Positions 25,818 through 33,859 of a DNA stretch of 64,000 nucleotides are shown piece by piece. A program made the translations under genes and the position numbers. Source of the stretch: Bacillota bacterium (lineage in GTDB: Bacteria; Bacillota; Clostridia; Ch29); assembly GCA_013540605.1 (NCBI GenBank), contig JABVCK010000002.1, positions 119,511 through 183,510 of the forward strand, written 5' to 3'. A model generated the notes under the pieces. That model was not told the origin of the DNA. It did not search any database and saw only the letters and a list, made by a program, of their open reading frames with translations. Positions within the stretch are counted from its first letter, which is position 1. Every line of letters begins with the position of its first letter.

Positions 25818-27269
25818 CTATTCGGAAGCTGCAATATTCATCTTTTTAATCTCTTCGTCGGTCATGTTGTCATGCCGTCCGATGCCAAGCATGATGCTTG
25901 CGAACATAACCGCCATCATGGCGAAGGCGTACAGGACAAACGGAGTAACTTCCAGCGCCGTAAGGGGGTGAATACCGTCCCTGGTAAAGCCAATGGTATA
26001 AATTATCGCAGGAGTCCACGGTAAAGAATATACCAGCGTACAGGAAGTTGCATCAAGCAGATTCGCGGTCCTATACGGGCTGATGCCATATTTTCTGGAC
26101 AACGGTTTTGCAAAGGAAGCGCCAACCGCCAATATCGCCGGGGCATTCAAACCCATTATCGAAGAAAGGGCAATAGTCATGCCGGAGATAGACAGTTCAG
26201 CACCCTTAGGCCCTTTGGCAATTTTGCCGAGGGAGTTCAAAAGCTTCAGGTCCCCCTGGCCGGCTCTCATTACGGCGATTGAGCCGAAAAGAAGGATAGC
26301 CAAGATGGATACCTGCAGCATGCTGTTGATTCCCGTGTAAATCACCCCGTCCACCGTCCTGTCAAGGCCGGAGCCTGCAACCCTAAACAGGGCCTTCTTA
26401 GTCACTTCCTGCCCGGGGTCGATTTGTATAAAATCCATGAGCCCGGCAAGAACTGCAGTTGCACCCGCCAAAACAGAGCCTATGGTAGTAGCAATGATGA
26501 TGTCTCCGGACTTTATTGCCACCCAGATTGTAATGGCCACAGGAACCAGCATTATCAGCGTCTTCTGGTTGTAGCTTGTCGTGTCAAGGGCGGCAACCTG
26601 TCCCTGGTAGGTCATGCCTATCACAATTATTCCAACTATTGTAATCGCTGCAGCGGCCAGAGCGTATTTCAGCCTGGACCGGACAACCCCGGGGACGTCC
26701 ACGCCCTGTGAAGTCGCAGAACAGATAGTCGTGTCCGAAACCGGTGCCAGGTTGTCGCCAAATGCCCCGCCGGAGACAATTGCACCCGCCAACAGGGCCG
26801 GGTGAGCGCCAAGGGCGACTCCCGCCGGGTATAAAACGCCCATCCCTGCTGCAATGGTCCCGAAACCAGTGCCCGAAGCTGTTGCAAAGATTGCTGATGC
26901 AATAAAGGACACTACGATGAAGGGCGTTCCGGAAATGCCCATAGATGCTGCTGCTGCAGCAATGCCTCCGGCAAGGCCGGACTCCCTCAAAATCCTTGAG
27001 AATACGCCCGCAAAAATCCAGCACACCACCGGCACAATTGCTTCTCGGCTGGCCATTCCGCTAATGATGGTTTCGCTGTAAAGCTTTTTGTCCTTTGCAA
27101 AGAAGAAACCGGCAATAAGCGCCATAAAGGCCGGAATCCACAATGCGCCGTCCGAAATTGAGCTTTGCACAAAGGTTGTCAAAACGATAAGCACAATGAA
27201 AACAATGAATGGAATGAAGGACATCCATTCTCCGCCATAAAACTCAACCTTCCTGCCTCTGTCTGCCAT
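25818..27269 (-). CDS. NhaC-type Na+/H+ antiporter family transporter
   Basis: A membrane protein of about 483 residues with 11-12 hydrophobic segments. SGTGFGTIAAGMGVLYPAG, GAIVSGGAFGDNLAPVSDTT and GLNAPAILAVGASFA are typical of the NhaC superfamily, which also includes malate/lactate and arginine/ornithine exchangers. As the third gene of the ort operon it could take up ornithine or another amino acid or export a product, rather than exchange sodium; that is inference. The start is ATG 27269, with GGGAGGGG seven bases upstream; ATG 27290 further up is rejected. Confidence 0.85.
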   Translation of the reverse strand: MADRGRKVEFYGGEWMSFIPFIVFIVLIVLTTFVQSSISDGALWIPAFMALIAGFFFAKDKKLYSETIISGMASREAIVPVVCWIFAGVFSRILRESGLAGGIAAAAASMGISGTPFIVVSFIASAIFATASGTGFGTIAAGMGVLYPAGVALGAHPALLAGAIVSGGAFGDNLAPVSDTTICSATSQGVDVPGVVRSRLKYALAAAAITIVGIIVIGMTYQGQVAALDTTSYNQKTLIMLVPVAITIWVAIKSGDIIIATTIGSVLAGATAVLAGLMDFIQIDPGQEVTKKALFRVAGSGLDRTVDGVIYTGINSMLQVSILAILLFGSIAVMRAGQGDLKLLNSLGKIAKGPKGAELSISGMTIALSSIMGLNAPAILAVGASFAKPLSRKYGISPYRTANLLDATSCTLVYSLPWTPAIIYTIGFTRDGIHPLTALEVTPFVLYAFAMMAVMFASIMLGIGRHDNMTDEEIKKMNIAASE

Positions 27270-27351
27270 TTTTTCCCCTCCCTTTATCAATCTTGATGCC
27301 CTTGCTTCTTGCTTCTTACCCCTGAAAAGTATTTTTGAGCGCTCACCTCCC

Positions 27352-28758
27352 CTAACGGTTATTCAGGCACTGCCTTACAAATTCAACCGATGTTTTTGTC
27401 TCCTCGGCCAGAAATTCCATCTCCCTTTCGGTCAACTCAACCGCCCTGCAGTGCTCAAGGCAGTTGATGATATACGACTTCCTGAGCTTGTCCATATCCA
27501 TGTCCCTTGCCCTTATCTGCCCGGGATGCTCCGGTATCACAATCCTCGTACCGGGCAAATCTTCAGACGGGTCCCCAGTCATAATCTCAACCCCCTGCTC
27601 GGCTGCAAAGCTGAGCTGCGCCGTGGGGTGTTTGCCCGCCCCGGTGTATTCGGTTTCCTGGACCACCAGCACTTCGTCCTCCTTCATTTCCCTAGCCACC
27701 GAGAATGCCGCCGCCAGCGAGGTGTTCCCGGCGGGCCCCCTCTCCAGACCCTCCAGCCGGGCAAGGACCTCGGTCATGAAAAACACTTCTCCCTGCGTCA
27801 CCGTTACATACCTGTCCATATACCGGAGCGGCCTTGCGGCGTTTCTGGGCACATCGGTCCTGTCCGGCCACGTGGCGAAGGGCACGCCGAACCCCGTATG
27901 CCCTGTGGTGAACGACTTCCTGTTGAAGTCCCTGTCGCTGGCCATATGCAGCCCCTGCAGATTCACACTTGCCCCGATTATCCTGGTATTGCTGCATCCG
28001 GCCTTTATCAGCCCCCTTGCGGTACCGGTCAGGTTTCCTCCTCCGGCATGGGTTATTATAACCGCTTCGGGCCCTTTGCCCTCCCTTTGTCTCACCTGCC
28101 GGGCGATTTCATAGCCCAGGGTCTCAATGCCTGCGATGGCATAGGGAGTATACAGTGAAGCATTGAAGTACCCCGTCTCTTCCAATAGCATAAGGAATAC
28201 ATAGAAGAGCTCCGGCCCCACGGTGAGCTGCATCACCTCGGCCCCGTAGGCCTCGCATTTCCTCCCCTTTTCTATTATCTCGGGCTGACCCTTCCCGGTG
28301 CTGTCGTATACCTCCTGCACTATTATGCACTTCAGCCCTCTCATGGCAGCCTGGGACGCCACCGCCGCCCCGTAGTTGCCGCTGGTTGCCGCAATTACTC
28401 CCTTGTATCCCATCTTCTCGGCGTGATATACCGAAACCGCAGCCCTTCTCGCCTTGAAGCTGCCCGACGGATTGCACGCCTCATCCTTAATATATATCTT
28501 GGCTCCGTATCCTGGGGCGGATACCTTGCGGACCAGCCTCGTAATGTTTTTAAGCTCTATCAGAGGCGTATTTCCTACGCCCGTACCGGCCTGTATCCTA
28601 CGTATTTCGTCCAGCGCGTAGCCGGTCTCCTCCATCATCCTCTCATAATCAAAGGATAGCTCTCCAAGGCAGTAGGCATCATAATCAATGCCAACCGCCC
28701 TCTTCATGATTTCATTTTTCCTGGCCATGACACCGATGTAGCTGTTGTCCCTACTCAT
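27352..28758 (-). CDS. ortB: 2-amino-4-oxopentanoate thiolase, beta subunit
   Basis: A 468-residue PLP enzyme of fold type II. The cofactor lysine is K102 in NPSGSFKARRAA, and THAGGGNLTGTARGL is the phosphate-binding glycine loop. It matches OrtB, which with OrtA uses CoA to split 2-amino-4-oxopentanoate into D-alanine and acetyl-CoA in the oxidative branch of ornithine fermentation. Its start overlaps the ortA stop by eight bases, with GGAGG in the end of ortA. The other ornithine genes (ord, ora, orr) are not in the window. Confidence 0.92.
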   Translation of the reverse strand: MSRDNSYIGVMARKNEIMKRAVGIDYDAYCLGELSFDYERMMEETGYALDEIRRIQAGTGVGNTPLIELKNITRLVRKVSAPGYGAKIYIKDEACNPSGSFKARRAAVSVYHAEKMGYKGVIAATSGNYGAAVASQAAMRGLKCIIVQEVYDSTGKGQPEIIEKGRKCEAYGAEVMQLTVGPELFYVFLMLLEETGYFNASLYTPYAIAGIETLGYEIARQVRQREGKGPEAVIITHAGGGNLTGTARGLIKAGCSNTRIIGASVNLQGLHMASDRDFNRKSFTTGHTGFGVPFATWPDRTDVPRNAARPLRYMDRYVTVTQGEVFFMTEVLARLEGLERGPAGNTSLAAAFSVAREMKEDEVLVVQETEYTGAGKHPTAQLSFAAEQGVEIMTGDPSEDLPGTRIVIPEHPGQIRARDMDMDKLRKSYIINCLEHCRAVELTEREMEFLAEETKTSVEFVRQCLNNR

Positions 28759-29062
28759 GCTCCCAAACCTCCTCCAGCAGGTCTCTGACCTTTGGGCCTA
28801 CCTCCAGCAACTCTTTCACAGGCTTGCCGAAGCTGTGGCCATACTCGGGGTTAATCCTGGACAGCTTCCCGCTGATTATGCGCCCTGTCAGGGTTTCTAT
28901 CCTCACCGTTTCACCGATTTCACCTTCATCCAGCAGAAATCCCTTTGCCCGCATCTCAAGCGGCACTTTAGCCGTATCCTCCGGGACCTGGGGCGCCCTT
29001 TGCCCCGGCTCCAGTATGATGTCGTGTACTTCCACCCATTGCCCTTTATTGCTCACTGTCAT
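28751..29062 (-). CDS. ortA: 2-amino-4-oxopentanoate thiolase, alpha subunit
   Basis: A small protein of about 103 residues matching OrtA: GQWVEVHDIILEPGQRAPQ, VPEDTAKVPLEMRAKGFL and TLTGRIISGKL are typical. It works as partner of OrtB. The start ATG 29062 is placed by homology; GAGGTG is directly before it, so the GTG six bases later (29056) is a real alternative. A longer in-frame reading from 29179 crosses the sigma-54 promoter and is rejected. First gene of the ort operon. Confidence 0.9.
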   Translation of the reverse strand: MTVSNKGQWVEVHDIILEPGQRAPQVPEDTAKVPLEMRAKGFLLDEGEIGETVRIETLTGRIISGKLSRINPEYGHSFGKPVKELLEVGPKVRDLLEEVWEHE

Positions 29063-29151
29063 CACCTCATGTTCACCGATTAGTAAGAAACAGGACTGTG
29101 TGAAAACGCCTCCGGCCTCTGAGGCATTTCCCAGCGGCCCAAATAGTATAA

Positions 29152-29168
29152 TGCATATAATATGCCAA
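29152..29168 (-). promoter_or_regulatory. sigma-54 promoter of the ort operon
   Basis: Minus strand reads TTGGCATATTATATGCA: GG and GC are 12 bases apart, as in the -24/-12 consensus TGGCAYrN4TTGCW. The predicted RNA start is near 29141, giving a leader of about 80 bases to ortA. The 460-base gap to the regulator gene otherwise holds activator sites, a terminator and a GC-rich stretch. Confidence 0.85.
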
Positions 29169-29219
29169 CCAAAAAACATCTGATTTCCCGGGGCTCAGCC
29201 GGTGTTAGGATTTGATTGA

Positions 29220-29235
29220 TTGTCATTTTTGACAA
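29220..29235. promoter_or_regulatory. activator site 1 (TTGTCA-N4-TGACAA)
   Basis: Perfect inverted repeat TTGTCATTTTTGACAA centred about 86 bases upstream of the predicted sigma-54 start, the classic place for an enhancer-binding protein. Confidence 0.8.
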
Positions 29236-29417
29236 AAACGTGGCGGGGTACGACGCGATAACTCTGTTTCCGGTTCCCCCCATGGCACAGATGCCTTGGC
29301 CTATACGTCCGCAGGACGAGCCGTTAACCATACCTGCAGCCCCCGGCTGCCAGCAGCCGGCACCGGGCACCTGGCACCTGCGGCTGCGGTCTGCGGCCTG
29401 CCAGCTGAAACTTCTTC

Positions 29418-29442
29418 AAAAAAAAAGAGCAGCAAAGGCTGC
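29418..29442 (-). terminator. terminator after the sigma-54 regulator gene
   Basis: GCAGC / GCTGC stem with a four-base loop (29429-29442), followed on the minus strand by TCTTTTTTTTTG, 80 bases after the regulator stop. Confidence 0.8.
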
Positions 29443-29486
29443 CCTCCTGCAAGCTATTTCGTCGAAACCCTTCGTACGCCGCGCCA

Positions 29487-29502
29487 TTGTCAGAAATGAC
29501 AA
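29487..29502. promoter_or_regulatory. activator site 2 (TTGTCA-N4-TGACAA)
   Basis: TTGTCAGAAATGACAA; arms identical to site 1. Lies just after the regulator's stop codon, about 350 bases upstream of the ort start. Confidence 0.8.
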
Positions 29503-29504
29503 TT

Positions 29505-29520
29505 TTGTCAAAAATGACAA
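29505..29520. promoter_or_regulatory. activator site 3 (TTGTCA-N4-TGACAA)
   Basis: TTGTCAAAAATGACAA, 18 bases from site 2 centre to centre and two bases from the regulator's stop codon. Sites 2 and 3 could bind a tandem dimer pair. Confidence 0.8.
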
Positions 29521-29522
29521 CG

Positions 29523-31289
29523 CTATCTCCTTAACCTCCGGTACAATGTGGACAGGCTGATCCCCAGCTTCTTAGCTATCAACTCCTTGTCCCTGGTGCT
29601 TGCCCCGTATATTCTCATGTTGTCGAGGATGATATTTTTCTCCAGTTCCTTGCTCGCCTTTTTTATATCTTCCGTCTCAGCGGCAGAAGCGCCGCTTTCC
29701 AACCGTACTAGGATTCTTTCGGGCAGGTGCTCAACCCCCAATAACTCGCCGGTGCACATGTTTGACGCATACTCGATGGCATTCTCCAGCTCCCTCACAT
29801 TCCCCGGCCACGGATAACTCATCACTGCCCTGGCCGCCTCATCGGTCATCCCTGCGATGGATTTGCCCAGAAGGTGGTTGTATTTGGATATGAAGCTGTC
29901 CGCCAGCATCCCTATATCGCCCTTTCTATCCCTCAAAGGCGGTATATGCAGCGGGATAACGTTCAGACGGTAGTACAGGTCCTCCCTGAACTCCCCCTTC
30001 GCCATCATGCCTTCAAGGTCCTTGTGGGTTGCGGCAATTACCCTCACATCAACGGCAATGCTGGACAGTCCTCCCACCTTTTCTATCCTCTTCTCCTGAA
30101 GGACCCGCAGCAGCTTTGCCTGCAGATACAGGGGCATGTCTCCTATCTCGTCCAAAAATATCGTGCCCCCGCTTGCCAGTTCAAACTTCCCGGGCTTCCC
30201 GCCCCTTTTCGCCCCGGTGAAGGCTCCCTCTTCATATCCGAACAGCTCGCTCTCCAGCAGGCTTTCCGGGATGGCAGCGCAGTTGAGCGTCACAAAGGGG
30301 CCGTCCTTCCTGCTGCTCTGGCTGTGGATGGCCCGGGCGAACAGCTCCTTCCCCGTGCCGCTCTCCCCCCGTATCAGTATGGTGGAGCTGCTTCCGGCGG
30401 CTTTAGCGGCCTGCTCCTTCACCTGGGCCATTATGCTGCTGGTGCCCAGTATATCATCCAAGGTATACTTCCTTTCATTCCCCATCATCCTGAAGGCCAG
30501 CTTGCTGAACTCCGAATAGGGCCTGAAGGTCACCACAAACCCCTTTATCTCCTCGCCGCTGGAAAAGGGTTTGATGGTGCTTATCAGCCGGATGCTCCTT
30601 CCCTTTGCGGTGCAGTCTATCTCTATGTCGCTGTATTCTTTGCCCTCCGTCAAGACGCTGGTGATATGCGCGCCCGGGATAAGCCCCTCAATATCCTTTC
30701 CCATATAGGTTTCCCGGTCTATAGAAAGGATGAATTCTGCCGATGGGTTTATATGGATTATCTTCCCGTTTTCGTTGACCGCGATGATGCCCTCCTGGAC
30801 CGAGGACATGATAGCCTCAACCTTTCGGGCGAACAGGGCCAGCTCATCGGTCTTTTGCTTCTCCTTGGCCTTGCTGACTATAAGCTCCGCCATCCTCTCG
30901 ATGAACGCGAACAGGTGCTCTTTGTTCCTTACCATATTGCCGGCCTGCTCCTCATCAAAACTCACAAGGCTTATTATCCCTATTATGCTGCCGTCCATTA
31001 TGATTGGGCAGTCCATCTCAGCGGTCTCGGGGCAGTTATTAAAAAGCCTGCAGGGGCGGCAGAGCTCATTTGTGCCGGGATTGGTCAGCAGCAGCTTCTC
31101 CTTGCTGTCCAGCACCTTTCTGTAAATGCAGTTGGTATCCAGCACCGAGCCGGACAACTCCCTGTATTTGGCGGTGCCTCCGACCACCACCAGGTCGTCG
31201 TCCACAATGCAGATAGCCATGTTGAGCGCAGCGGATATCGCGTCGGCAACGTTTTGTACCGTGTCCTTTATGCTGAGGAGGTATGACAT
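29523..31289 (-). CDS. sigma-54-dependent activator with cysteine-rich sensor and PAS domains
   Basis: A 588-residue enhancer-binding protein. Residues 1-125 form a sensor with six cysteines, four of them as CxxCx5Cx7C (C77, C80, C86, C94). A PAS domain follows (about 135-245; VQEGIIAVNENGKIIHINPSA). The AAA+ domain (about 280-520) has Walker A GESGTGKELFARAIH and the sigma-54-contacting GAFTGA. A Fis-type helix-turn-helix closes the protein (KKLGISLSTLYRRLRR). It should activate the adjacent ort operon from the TTGTCA-N4-TGACAA sites. The start is ATG 31289, after GAGGT; a longer frame to 31478 runs through a terminator and is rejected. Confidence 0.93.
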   Translation of the reverse strand: MSYLLSIKDTVQNVADAISAALNMAICIVDDDLVVVGGTAKYRELSGSVLDTNCIYRKVLDSKEKLLLTNPGTNELCRPCRLFNNCPETAEMDCPIIMDGSIIGIISLVSFDEEQAGNMVRNKEHLFAFIERMAELIVSKAKEKQKTDELALFARKVEAIMSSVQEGIIAVNENGKIIHINPSAEFILSIDRETYMGKDIEGLIPGAHITSVLTEGKEYSDIEIDCTAKGRSIRLISTIKPFSSGEEIKGFVVTFRPYSEFSKLAFRMMGNERKYTLDDILGTSSIMAQVKEQAAKAAGSSSTILIRGESGTGKELFARAIHSQSSRKDGPFVTLNCAAIPESLLESELFGYEEGAFTGAKRGGKPGKFELASGGTIFLDEIGDMPLYLQAKLLRVLQEKRIEKVGGLSSIAVDVRVIAATHKDLEGMMAKGEFREDLYYRLNVIPLHIPPLRDRKGDIGMLADSFISKYNHLLGKSIAGMTDEAARAVMSYPWPGNVRELENAIEYASNMCTGELLGVEHLPERILVRLESGASAAETEDIKKASKELEKNIILDNMRIYGASTRDKELIAKKLGISLSTLYRRLRR

Positions 31290-31340
31290 GACCTCACCCC
31301 CATTTCCATTTGCAATCGTTAAAAAAATTATAACACAATA

Positions 31341-31376
31341 GAGAAAAAGCAAACAGGGAGGGTTTATCCCTATTTG
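31341..31376 (-). terminator. terminator after hicB
   Basis: Ten-bp stem (31350-31359 with 31367-31376, one wobble pair) followed on the minus strand by CTTTTTCTC. It overlaps the last codons of hicB. Confidence 0.7.
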
Positions 31377-31792
31377 CCTCTCTCTGATGGTTGGTGTATA
31401 CCGAGGTAATCCATAAGAGCAGCTTGAAACACCTTGGAATAATTCACACCCTGAGCCTCTGCCAGTTCCTTTAACCATGCAGGTATAGTCAGGTTTGTTT
31501 TCACCGCCCTATTATCTAATTCATTTCTTACAATGTCAGGAAAAACGGTAACAGAAGATACTATATATCCTGCTGCTGTTTCAGGATCCACTTGTGGTTT
31601 TTTAGATGGGGCAGGTATTTCTTCTCCGTCTTTTTCCATGCCATATAGATGCAGGCCCAACGCCTCAGCAGCCTGCCTTTGTGCCTCTTCAAAATCTTCT
31701 CCATAGCTTACACAGCCCGGGAGGTCCGGAAAATATACGCTATAACCTGTCTTAGTTGGCTCAAACACTGCTAAATAAGTGAGTTTACGCAT
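31370..31792 (-). CDS. hicB: HicB-family antitoxin
   Basis: A 140-residue antitoxin. The N-terminal HicB fold is clear (YLAVFEPTKTGYSVYFPDLPGCVSYGEDFEEAQRQA, a degenerate RNase H-like fold that binds HicA), and the C-terminal part (TNLTIPAWLKELAEAQGVNYSKVFQAALMDYLGI) is a ribbon-helix-helix-like DNA-binding domain. ATG 31792 has AGGAGA upstream. It follows hicA by 39 bases. Confidence 0.93.
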   Translation of the reverse strand: MRKLTYLAVFEPTKTGYSVYFPDLPGCVSYGEDFEEAQRQAAEALGLHLYGMEKDGEEIPAPSKKPQVDPETAAGYIVSSVTVFPDIVRNELDNRAVKTNLTIPAWLKELAEAQGVNYSKVFQAALMDYLGIHQPSERGK

Positions 31793-31831
31793 AATTAATA
31801 TATCTCCTCTCCCCAAATTTAAGCAAAGGCT

Positions 31832-32020
31832 TTACTTCAAGCCCGCCTGTTTTAGTATGCTATTGAGGGTACCGGGAGCAATATCACCTTTGTGGTTGGG
31901 CACTGTAACCTTACCAACCTTAGTAGGATGCTTCAGTTGAATGTGTGAGCCTTTTGTTCTCGCTTCAATTTCTCTCCATCCGTCTTTATATAAGATTTTT
32001 AGCACCTCTTTGGCGGTCAT
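31832..32020 (-). CDS. hicA: HicA-family mRNA interferase toxin
   Basis: A 62-residue toxin with the dsRBD-like HicA fold. The catalytic histidine is H26 in KGSHIQLKHP. It should cleave mRNA independently of ribosomes. It precedes the antitoxin gene, the normal order for hicAB. GGGAGGGAG lies before the ATG. Confidence 0.94.
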   Translation of the reverse strand: MTAKEVLKILYKDGWREIEARTKGSHIQLKHPTKVGKVTVPNHKGDIAPGTLNSILKQAGLK

Positions 32021-32043
32021 CGTGCTCCCTCCCTGTATTACAT

Positions 32044-32072
32044 ATTATACGCCTAAATAATGCGCATGTCAA
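32044..32072 (-). promoter_or_regulatory. consensus sigma-A promoter of hicAB
   Basis: Minus strand TTGACA (32067-32072), 17 bases, TATAAT (32044-32049): a perfect consensus promoter, 24 bases before hicA. Confidence 0.85.
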
Positions 32073-32171
32073 AGCATTCAATAAAGATACACGAATTGCT
32101 TCAGGACGACACTTAATTATTTAATCACTATAGCCATTTTCATTAATTTTTTAGTATATTTTTGAAAACTG

Positions 32172-32200
32172 TTTACAATATATAATTCATCGCATATAAT
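32172..32200 (+). promoter_or_regulatory. sigma-A promoter for the Lrp-LysE pair
   Basis: TTTACA (32172-32177), 17 bases, TATAAT (32195-32200). The RNA start near 32207 excludes the ATG at 32201 and supports ATG 32234. Confidence 0.7.
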
Positions 32201-32233
32201 ATGCTTAAAATTTATGTAAAGGGGATATTTGGT

Positions 32234-32665
32234 ATGGACAATATAGATCTGCGGATCATTGAGCTGCTGAAGGGCAACAGCAGGATGACAAGCTCCGAGA
32301 TAAGCAGGAAGATACAGCTGTCTATCCCCGCGGTATCGGAAAGAATCCGCAAGCTTGAGGAATCCAAAGTCATCGAGCAGTATACGGTTATCTTGAACCG
32401 TTCAAAACTCGGACTGTGTCTGATGGCTTTCGTACTTGTAAATGTTGACCCGCAGCACCTATCGAAATTCAGACAGAAAGTCGGGGAAATGGATGCGGTA
32501 CTCGAATGCCATCATATAGCCGGAGAATCCGACTACCTGTTAAAAGTCGCTGTGGAAAGCACTTCAGACCTGGAACGCTTCATCACGAAAAAATTGAAGG
32601 AAGAACTGTCTGCTGCAAAGACCAATACCATCGTAGTGCTGTCTACGCTGAAGGAGCAAATTTGA
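32234..32665 (+). CDS. Lrp/AsnC-family transcriptional regulator
   Basis: A 143-residue regulator with an N-terminal helix-turn-helix (MDNIDLRIIELLKGNSRMTSSEISRKIQLSIPAVSERIRKLEE) and a C-terminal RAM ligand domain (about 65-140; the HHIAGESDYLLKVAVES block). It probably responds to an amino acid and controls the LysE-type exporter that begins 23 bases after its stop. The start is ATG 32234, consistent with the promoter position. Confidence 0.93.
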   Translation: MDNIDLRIIELLKGNSRMTSSEISRKIQLSIPAVSERIRKLEESKVIEQYTVILNRSKLGLCLMAFVLVNVDPQHLSKFRQKVGEMDAVLECHHIAGESDYLLKVAVESTSDLERFITKKLKEELSAAKTNTIVVLSTLKEQI

Positions 32666-32688
32666 GCTTATATCTTGGAGGGAAAGCC

Positions 32689-33300
32689 ATGTATTTTACC
32701 GTCTTTGTGAAAGGAATTATCATCGGTTTATCGGTAGCGGCACCGGTCGGGCCGATCGGGATACTGTGCATCAGGCGGACCCTGGCCCACGGAAGGATCG
32801 CAGGGCTGATGTCCGGTCTCGGCGCCGCCTCCGCCGATGTTATCTATGGCATCATCGCCGGATTCGGGATGACAGTGATTACAAACATATTGGTGGGCCA
32901 TAAGCAATGGATAAGCCTCGTCGGGGGCATCCTGCTCTGCTGTCTGGGAGCCAGAATGCTTGCTGCCAAGCCTGCTGAGGAGCAGGCCGCGGCCAAAGGC
33001 AAAGGGCTCATAGGTTCTTATCTGTCCACGCTGCTCCTTACCCTGACAAACCCCATGACCATAATCTTCTTCATGGCTGTCTTTGCCAGCCTGGGTGCAG
33101 CCGCCGTACAGGATGCGGCCACTCCCTGGGTTTTGGTCTCGGGCGTGTTTACGGGCTCCGCAGCCTGGTGGTTCGCGCTGAGCTTCGGGGTAAGCGTGTT
33201 CCGTTCCCGCCTGAACCCCGGGCATCTGAGATTGATCAACGTCATTTCGGGGTCCATCGTCATTTTCTTCGGCATTGGCGCCATCACGGGGCTGGTATAG
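32689..33300 (+). CDS. LysE/RhtB-family amino acid exporter
   Basis: A 203-residue membrane protein with six hydrophobic segments. The family signature is near the N-terminus (GLSVAAPVGPIGILCIRRTLAHGR), and TLTNPMTIIFF is the second typical block. It should export an amino acid by proton antiport. GGAGGG precedes ATG 32689. It forms a unit with the Lrp gene; a terminator follows. Confidence 0.92.
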   Translation: MYFTVFVKGIIIGLSVAAPVGPIGILCIRRTLAHGRIAGLMSGLGAASADVIYGIIAGFGMTVITNILVGHKQWISLVGGILLCCLGARMLAAKPAEEQAAAKGKGLIGSYLSTLLLTLTNPMTIIFFMAVFASLGAAAVQDAATPWVLVSGVFTGSAAWWFALSFGVSVFRSRLNPGHLRLINVISGSIVIFFGIGAITGLV

Positions 33301-33318
33301 GCAAACGGTCCTCCTTGC

Positions 33319-33362
33319 CCTCCTTCATTTTGTAGAAGTTGTAGAAGGAGGATTTTTCTTTA
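33319..33362 (+). terminator. terminator after lysE-type gene
   Basis: CCTCCTTC (33319-33326) pairs with GAAGGAGG (33344-33351), followed by ATTTTTCTTTAT. An outer pair TAGGCAAAC / GTTTGCCTA spans both neighbouring stop codons. Confidence 0.75.
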
Positions 33363-33384
33363 TTGAACAACCGTCCCTGTTTGC

Positions 33385-33618
33385 CTACGCCACTTTGTCA
33401 TAATAGTTGACAATGGTAATTTCCGCCTTATTGCTTCTAATTTCTTCAACGATTTGCTCAAGTCTCAATGCTACCTGATTTTCAAAGAAACTTTCCCCGC
33501 ATTGCTTGCAAACCTCTGCCGGTACGTTTTTAATAATGATAATCTGTCCCTCTATGTCAACAATATGGTTGATTTCTTTTTTAATTAACTCTCCTTTACA
33601 CACAATGCAATCCATCAC
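33385..33618 (-). CDS. YgiT-type zinc-finger protein (MqsA-like N-terminus)
   Basis: A 77-residue protein with two CxxC pairs (CIVCKGEL and CKQCGESF), the YgiT/MqsA zinc finger. The DNA-binding C-terminal domain of MqsA is absent. It overlaps the DUF4258 gene by four bases (ATGA). Such pairs are widely taken to be toxin-antitoxin modules, with the zinc finger as antitoxin; this is inference. Confidence 0.88.
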   Translation of the reverse strand: MMDCIVCKGELIKKEINHIVDIEGQIIIIKNVPAEVCKQCGESFFENQVALRLEQIVEEIRSNKAEITIVNYYDKVA

Positions 33619-33857
33619 TTTTTATCCCTCCTTGTCTTGAGATCTTCATGCCATTGGTCACAATCCGGATAATAGGCTGATATCATCCAAACCCTGCCCT
33701 GTCCAACTGCACAAACCACATGAAGTGCCTGATTTGCATCAGTCTTCCCTAAAATCAAACAGCTTGGATATGGATAATCTAAAGGATAATCCTCTATAAT
33801 ATCTCCATCAAGTATGCAATCTATCACATCTTCTATTTTTATTTTTCTCTGTTGCAT
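33615..33857 (-). CDS. DUF4258 protein, possible toxin of the YgiT pair
   Basis: An 80-residue DUF4258 protein (RKIKIEDVIDCILDGDIIEDYPLDYPYPSCLILG, then HVVCAVGQGRVWMISAYYP). DUF4258 is related to RelE/MqsR-type folds and is commonly beside YgiT zinc fingers. The ribonuclease role is inference. It begins three bases after the truncated DUF4143 ATPase gene on the same strand. Confidence 0.82.
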   Translation of the reverse strand: MQQRKIKIEDVIDCILDGDIIEDYPLDYPYPSCLILGKTDANQALHVVCAVGQGRVWMISAYYPDCDQWHEDLKTRRDKK

Positions 33858-33859
33858 TC

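Noticed and set aside
29063..29179. Extended ortA reading frame
   Set aside because: It runs through the sigma-54 promoter and leader, and OrtA homologues start at the MTV-type N-terminus.
29874..31286. 470-codon plus-strand ORF opposite the sigma-54 activator
   Set aside because: Composition is that of an antisense shadow (high His, Tyr, Leu, Gly); the minus-strand frame has GAFTGA and Walker motifs.
32506..32688. Longer N-terminus for the LysE-type protein
   Set aside because: That stretch overlaps the Lrp gene in another frame and lacks a ribosome site; ATG 32689 has GGAGGG.
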